Positions 5,255 through 9,058 of a stretch of DNA of 9,058 bases are shown piece after piece (position 1 is the first letter of the stretch; every line of letters begins with the position of its first letter). Under the pieces are notes generated by a model. The model had not been told where the DNA came from. It did no database searches and worked only from the letters and a program-made list of their open reading frames with translations. Source of the DNA: Acholeplasmatales bacterium (lineage in GTDB: Bacteria; Bacillota_I; Bacilli_A; ML615J-28; CAG-313). The DNA is taken from contig DPOU01000014.1 of the NCBI GenBank assembly GCA_003539625.1, forward strand, positions 43,164 through 52,221, read 5' to 3'. The position numbers and the translations under genes are program-made.

Positions 5255-7667
5255 AAAATTACTATTAGCGTTTCTCATGCTTGTAGGACTATGTATTAGC
5301 ATAAGTGCTAAAACTGTTACAACAAATGCAAGTTTAAGTGACAATAAAATATTTAAAATTAATGGTGAAGAAAAGATTAGTTATCTAGTTGGTGGCGTTG
5401 AATTACATGAACAAAAAATTGGTGCATTAAAAGACTGTGCTGGTAACTATTATTATGACTATGATACATTCTATCTACAAACTCAAGCAAACAGTGAAAA
5501 CGTTAAAATAGTTTCTTGGAGTTATAGAAATGCTGAAAAATGGCAAATGAATGGTGTATCTGAAATAGCTAGAAACTTTGAAGAACATAATCCAGGATGG
5601 ATTGTTGTTGGTGGAACAAATGCTGACTTCTTTAATATCAATAGTAATGGACAAATGCTTAATACTGCTATGGAAAATGGTGAATTAATCAATCCTGACC
5701 CAAATTACTCTAACCCTTGGTGGAGAGGTATTTTAGGCTTTACAAAAGATAACGAATTAATCACTGGTATTCCTTCAGTAACTAATTATTATAATTTACA
5801 TGTATATACAGAAAAAACAATGAAAAATGAAACTAAGACAATTCAAGTAGCAGGAGTAAACCCTGGAACTCTTAGTGAAACAGGTATTACTGTAATTACA
5901 AAAGATTCTGGAAGTTTTTATGATTTAACTGGTTATACAGTTATGGAAGGAAAATATGATTTAGTACGTAGGACAGATTTAAACTCATTCTATTTAAAAG
6001 GAACTATTACTAAAGTAAGAGAAGGTAAGGCTAAGGAAAAACCGTTTGATGTCAGAGAAATAAATGGTGTTAATGACTATGTACAAGAATTCTATTTAGT
6101 AGCAAAAGATGGCTCATTAGACCAACTTTCAATCGGTGATTATATTAAATGTCAAAAAGATTATACTGGAAAGTATGCTGAAGTTTATAATTCTGCAAGT
6201 TATTGGTGGAAAATATTAGATGAAGGAACAGTAATGTTCGAAGGTCATTCAGATCCTAAAAAACGTGAAGAAATTATCAAAAAATATGGCCAAGGTTATA
6301 GTGATTTAGGTTATGTTACATGTACAAAAGCACGTTGCTTATTTGGCGTAAAAGCAGATGGTTCTTATGTAATGACATGTATCAGTGGTAGTACTTCATC
6401 AGGTATGACATTATCTGAAGCTGCATATTTCATGAAGGAAATTGGTTGCGTTAATGCATGGGACTTTGATGGTGGTGGTTCTGCTACAATCATTGCAAGA
6501 AATGATGAAGGTAAAATCTATACTGTTAATACACCAAGTGATGCTGGTGATGGTACTGAAAGAAGAGTTGGTAATGCAATATTAATGGTTGTAAGAGATT
6601 CTGGATTTAAAGTTAATAATAGCAAATCTACACCAAGTACAGTTACTTTAGAAAGAAAAGCTGGCGAAGAATATAGTAAAATGACAAATATTTCAATCAC
6701 TATCAATAATAAAGAATATAAATTAGCTGATGATCAAACAACTTGTGAAATAGTAGGTTTAGCAGAAAATACAAAATATTATGCAACAGTAAAATATACT
6801 TCTGAAGGTGAAAATTATACAACTACTTTACCTATTGTAACTAATAAATATTATCATGGTGTTGACATTGTTCCAACAAGTGATGGGTTCAACTTTAATA
6901 TTTGGCGTACTGATGAAATCTTATATACATCAAAAATTATCGCAAAAATTGAAGACAAAGAATATGTAATAGATAATGCGGATGGAAAACTTGAAACATA
7001 TCGAGTAAAAGGCTTATTTAAAGATGATACATATCGTATATCATTCACTTATACAGTAACGAATAGTGAAACGGGCGAAAGTTTTGAAAGAACAGAAACT
7101 GAAAAAGAATATCATACATTAAGTTACTCATTACCAGAAATAACTGATTTCAATTTGAAAAAGCGTGCTGGTAATAAAGTTGTAGCAAATTATACTATTG
7201 AAGATGAAGATGGACTAGTAACTAGCGCATATATAATGCATAATGGAGAAAAAGTTAAAGTTGAAGTTGCAGATGGTAAATATACTTTTAGTGATATTGA
7301 TGTAGAAAGTTCAAGACATTCATTTAAATTAGTTGTTGAATATGAAACACCTGATGGAAAACCTCAAAAAGTAGAATCAGAAGAGTTAACATTAGGTGAA
7401 GAACATGTACATGAATGGGTTGAAGCAACATGTACAGCACCAAAAACATGTAAGACATGTGGAGCAACAGAAGGTGAAGCATTAGGACATGATTGGAAAG
7501 AAGCAACAACAGAAGCACCAAAGACATGTACAAGATGTGGCACAACTGAAGGTGAAAAACTACCTACAGAAAAACCTAAAAAGAATTGTAAGAAAACGTC
7601 ATTAATAAGTATCCTAGTAAGTTTAACAGTATTAGCAGGATGCTTAGTAATAAGAAAAAAACATTAA
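5244..7667 (+). CDS. Secreted, membrane-anchored phosphodiester glycosidase-family (NAGPA) protein with altered active-site motif
   Basis: Enzymes of this family (NAGPA, formerly DUF2233) cleave sugar-1-phosphodiester bonds; the human member uncovers mannose 6-phosphate. This protein has 807 residues. A signal peptide spans about 1-22 (basic KIKK, a hydrophobic core, likely cut after SISA). The NAGPA domain spans about 46-452: TNADFF (125-130), RGILGF (161-166), the internal segment FYDLTGYTVMEGKY (225-238), KARCLFG (362-368), DFDGGGSAT (407-415) and NTPSDAG...ERRVGNA (429-445). The usual Val-Asp-Gly-Arg is Ile-Ser-Gly-Ser at 380-383, so activity is uncertain. Residues about 465-535, 538-625 and 630-716 look like three beta-rich Ig/FN3-type modules. 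Two Cys/His repeats follow (723-774), then a Lys-rich linker with C782, a hydrophobic segment (785-803) and the tail RKKH. It would be displayed on the outer face of the membrane or wall. A second NAGPA gene follows after 30 bases. The family is secure; substrate and catalysis are not. Confidence 0.92.
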   Translation: MKIKKLLLAFLMLVGLCISISAKTVTTNASLSDNKIFKINGEEKISYLVGGVELHEQKIGALKDCAGNYYYDYDTFYLQTQANSENVKIVSWSYRNAEKWQMNGVSEIARNFEEHNPGWIVVGGTNADFFNINSNGQMLNTAMENGELINPDPNYSNPWWRGILGFTKDNELITGIPSVTNYYNLHVYTEKTMKNETKTIQVAGVNPGTLSETGITVITKDSGSFYDLTGYTVMEGKYDLVRRTDLNSFYLKGTITKVREGKAKEKPFDVREINGVNDYVQEFYLVAKDGSLDQLSIGDYIKCQKDYTGKYAEVYNSASYWWKILDEGTVMFEGHSDPKKREEIIKKYGQGYSDLGYVTCTKARCLFGVKADGSYVMTCISGSTSSGMTLSEAAYFMKEIGCVNAWDFDGGGSATIIARNDEGKIYTVNTPSDAGDGTERRVGNAILMVVRDSGFKVNNSKSTPSTVTLERKAGEEYSKMTNISITINNKEYKLADDQTTCEIVGLAENTKYYATVKYTSEGENYTTTLPIVTNKYYHGVDIVPTSDGFNFNIWRTDEILYTSKIIAKIEDKEYVIDNADGKLETYRVKGLFKDDTYRISFTYTVTNSETGESFERTETEKEYHTLSYSLPEITDFNLKKRAGNKVVANYTIEDEDGLVTSAYIMHNGEKVKVEVADGKYTFSDIDVESSRHSFKLVVEYETPDGKPQKVESEELTLGEEHVHEWVEATCTAPKTCKTCGATEGEALGHDWKEATTEAPKTCTRCGTTEGEKLPTEKPKKNCKKTSLISILVSLTVLAGCLVIRKKH
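7410..7487 (+). repeat. Cys/His surface repeat, copy 1 of 2 (26 residues)
   Basis: The first of two direct 78-base units encodes residues 723-748, beginning HEW and ending EALG, with C730, C736 and C739. Repeats of the form H-x-W, then PKTC-x2-CG, then EGE-x-LG are common near the C-termini of surface proteins of gut Firmicutes. Their function is not known to me; metal binding or disulfide bonding is possible. Confidence 0.85.
7488..7565 (+). repeat. Cys/His surface repeat, copy 2 of 2 (26 residues)
   Basis: The second 78-base unit encodes residues 749-774, beginning HDW and ending EKLP, directly abutting copy 1. It keeps the CxxC pair (C762, C765), but the first Cys of copy 1 (C730) is Thr756 here. 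The nucleotide sequence has also drifted, so the duplication is not very recent. Confidence 0.85.
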
Positions 7668-7676
7668 TTTTTAATT

Positions 7677-7688
7677 AGGGGTAAAGAG
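7677..7688 (+). promoter_or_regulatory. Weak ribosome binding region for the second NAGPA-family gene
   Basis: AGGGG (7677-7681) is 16 bases from the ATG at 7698, which is long. AAAGAG (7683-7688) has a normal 9-base spacing but a poorer match. Both are weaker than the sites upstream in the operon, which may mean lower translation of this gene. No terminator or promoter is seen in the 30-base gap. Confidence 0.45.
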
Positions 7689-7697
7689 AATTTGAAT

Positions 7698-9058
7698 ATG
7701 AAAAAAATTAAAAACCGTTTTATAAAATTGTTTATGGCAATATGCCTTGTGTTTGTTAGTGTATTTGCATTTACACAGGCTAATGCTATAAGTGCTGTTT
7801 TTGCAAAAACGAATACAGATTCAGAGTATGTAAATACAATAACTGATTTAAAAACTACCAATTTGATGGGTGGTGTAACTTTATATGAGCAAAAAATGAC
7901 ATCACTTTTAAATGGTGATAAACAAAAAGCATTTCAAGAACATTTCGTTCAATGGGTTGATTTAGCAAGTTATTCTAACGCAAATGTTAAATTAGTAACA
8001 TGGACAAAACAATCTATGGATAATTGGACTGCTGCTACAACTAAAGTTTGTGCACTTGACTGGGAAAAAAATCATCCAGGTTGGATTGTCATCGCAGGAA
8101 CAAACGGAGATTTCTTCAGTAATTCAGGAGACAACACGAAAGAACCTACAAATAACTTTATGGCAGATGGCGATATGTATCGTGCAGATTATGTTGGTGG
8201 ATATCGTGGTGTAGTTGGTATTAATGGTGATAATACGGTTGTTATTGGAGATCCTAAATTAAGCTCAAATATGATGCTATATATTTATGATAAAGATGGA
8301 AATGTGGCTGAAAAATTACCAATTAGTGGATATAATACTGCAGCAGCATCTGATGGAATAACACTATATACGAAAGATTGTAAGGATACTTATGATTTAA
8401 CTGGTTATACAGTATGTGAAGGTGTTTATACAATTTGTAGAGTTTCAAATGGTAAAAATAAAACTGTTTTCGTAAAAGGTGAAATGGGTCTTTCAAGACC
8501 AGGTAAAACAGCTGAAAAGCCTTATCAAACAAGAGAAGAGATCAAAGAAGATGGAACATCAAAAACAATAACAGTAAGAGAATTCTATATTGCAACTAAA
8601 AATCAAGAGGTTGTTAATAAATTAAAATCTGGCGTGAAAGTGAAATGCCAATATGACTTTGTTGATGAATGGCAAAATGTTGAAAATAGCGTAGGTTATA
8701 TTCATCAAATGTTACAAAATGGTACTTCATTAAATCAATGTTCAACTGATAGCTTTATTTATACAGATCACCCTAGAACATTTATAGGCTTTAAAGAAGA
8801 TGGTACTCCGGTTTTAATGGTAATTGATGGTCGTGGTAGTTCAACTAATCCAGTTAAAGAAGGTAACTGTGGTGTAAGTTTATTTGAAGGCGCTGAAATT
8901 ATGAAATTAGCGGGTTGTGTTAATGCTTATAACCTTGATGGTGGTGGTTCATCAACACTAATTGCTCGTAACGAAAATGGTGGATTTGACGTAATAAATC
9001 GTCCAAGTGACTATGGTTATGAACGTTCTACAGGTAACGCAATATTCTTAGTTATGAG
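7698..9058 (+). CDS. Secreted phosphodiester glycosidase-family (NAGPA) protein with intact motifs, 3' truncated by window edge
   Basis: The frame is open from the ATG at 7698 to the window end: 453 whole codons and no stop. A signal peptide spans about 1-30 (basic KKIKNR, hydrophobic core, likely cut after ANA). The NAGPA domain fills the rest: GGVTLYEQK (58-66), shared with the upstream paralogue; TNGDFF (135-140); RGVVGI (170-175); TYDLTGYTVCEGVY (231-244); DHPRTFIG (357-364); VIDGRG (375-380); NLDGGGSSTL (412-421); and NRPSDYG...ERSTGNA (434-448). All conserved family motifs, including the Asp-Gly-Arg missing from its neighbour, are present, so it is the better candidate for an active hydrolase of sugar-phosphodiester bonds outside the cell. 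Any C-terminal modules or anchor lie beyond the window. It is an old tandem duplicate of the upstream gene: the domain order is the same, but the sequence is clearly diverged. The family is secure, the substrate unknown. Confidence 0.93.
   Translation, partial: MKKIKNRFIKLFMAICLVFVSVFAFTQANAISAVFAKTNTDSEYVNTITDLKTTNLMGGVTLYEQKMTSLLNGDKQKAFQEHFVQWVDLASYSNANVKLVTWTKQSMDNWTAATTKVCALDWEKNHPGWIVIAGTNGDFFSNSGDNTKEPTNNFMADGDMYRADYVGGYRGVVGINGDNTVVIGDPKLSSNMMLYIYDKDGNVAEKLPISGYNTAAASDGITLYTKDCKDTYDLTGYTVCEGVYTICRVSNGKNKTVFVKGEMGLSRPGKTAEKPYQTREEIKEDGTSKTITVREFYIATKNQEVVNKLKSGVKVKCQYDFVDEWQNVENSVGYIHQMLQNGTSLNQCSTDSFIYTDHPRTFIGFKEDGTPVLMVIDGRGSSTNPVKEGNCGVSLFEGAEIMKLAGCVNAYNLDGGGSSTLIARNENGGFDVINRPSDYGYERSTGNAIFLVM

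Noticed and set aside
5286..5301. Possible lipobox (VGLC) in the signal peptide of the first NAGPA protein
   Set aside because: The residue before the Cys is Leu, whereas lipoprotein signals need Gly, Ala or Ser there. Ordinary signal-peptidase cleavage after SISA fits better.
7324..7545. Minus-strand open frame opposite the Cys/His repeats
   Set aside because: Its Leu/His-rich translation is the complement of the repeat-coding region. The other minus-strand frames (670-894, 6518-6706, 6854-7048, 7664-7861, 8323-8532) are likewise shadows of good plus-strand genes.
7560..7574. LPTEK as an LPXTG sortase motif
   Set aside because: The fourth and fifth positions (Thr-Gly) are absent, and the LP arises from the end of the second repeat unit.
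1..9058. Mycoplasma-type code with TGA read as Trp
   Set aside because: All reading frames use TGG for Trp and none needs to read through TGA. Only TAA stops occur, which the A+T bias explains.

Overview
This window is one uninterrupted stretch of plus-strand genes from a strongly A+T-rich, low-GC Gram-positive bacterium. It looks like a gut-type Firmicutes/Bacilli or wall-less relative, but the genus cannot be fixed from sequence alone. All five stop codons seen are TAA. Every tryptophan in the reading frames is TGG and no frame runs through TGA, so the standard bacterial code (11) fits better than the Mycoplasma code. No RNA gene, CRISPR array, insertion sequence or terminator is visible. 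No gap between genes exceeds 36 bases.

Layout: (1) 1-2280, the 3' part of a large DUF5696-like extracytoplasmic protein whose start lies before the window; (2) 2287-3366 and (3) 3350-4513, a pair of carbohydrate ABC-transporter permeases (MalF/LplB type and MalG/YtcP type) that overlap by 17 bases; (4) 4550-5254, a YesL/DUF624-like membrane protein; (5) 5244-7667, a secreted, membrane-anchored phosphodiester glycosidase-family (NAGPA, DUF2233) protein with Ig/FN3-like modules, two Cys/His repeats and a C-terminal hydrophobic tail; (6) 7698-9058, a second NAGPA-family protein cut off by the window end. Gene 6 is open to the edge and has no stop in the window.

The tight spacing, overlaps and single strand indicate one operon. 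The permeases imply import of a sugar or oligosaccharide. The DUF5696 protein and the two NAGPA proteins would act outside the membrane, perhaps releasing or binding a glycan held by a sugar-phosphodiester bond, such as a teichoic-acid-like polymer or a phosphorylated glycan. That role is inference. No ABC ATPase and no solute-binding protein lie in the window.

The most interesting points are the tandem NAGPA paralogues, of which the first has lost the family's Asp-Gly-Arg motif while the second keeps it; a rubredoxin-like Cys cluster in the DUF5696 protein; and the cysteine-bearing C-terminal anchor of the first NAGPA protein.
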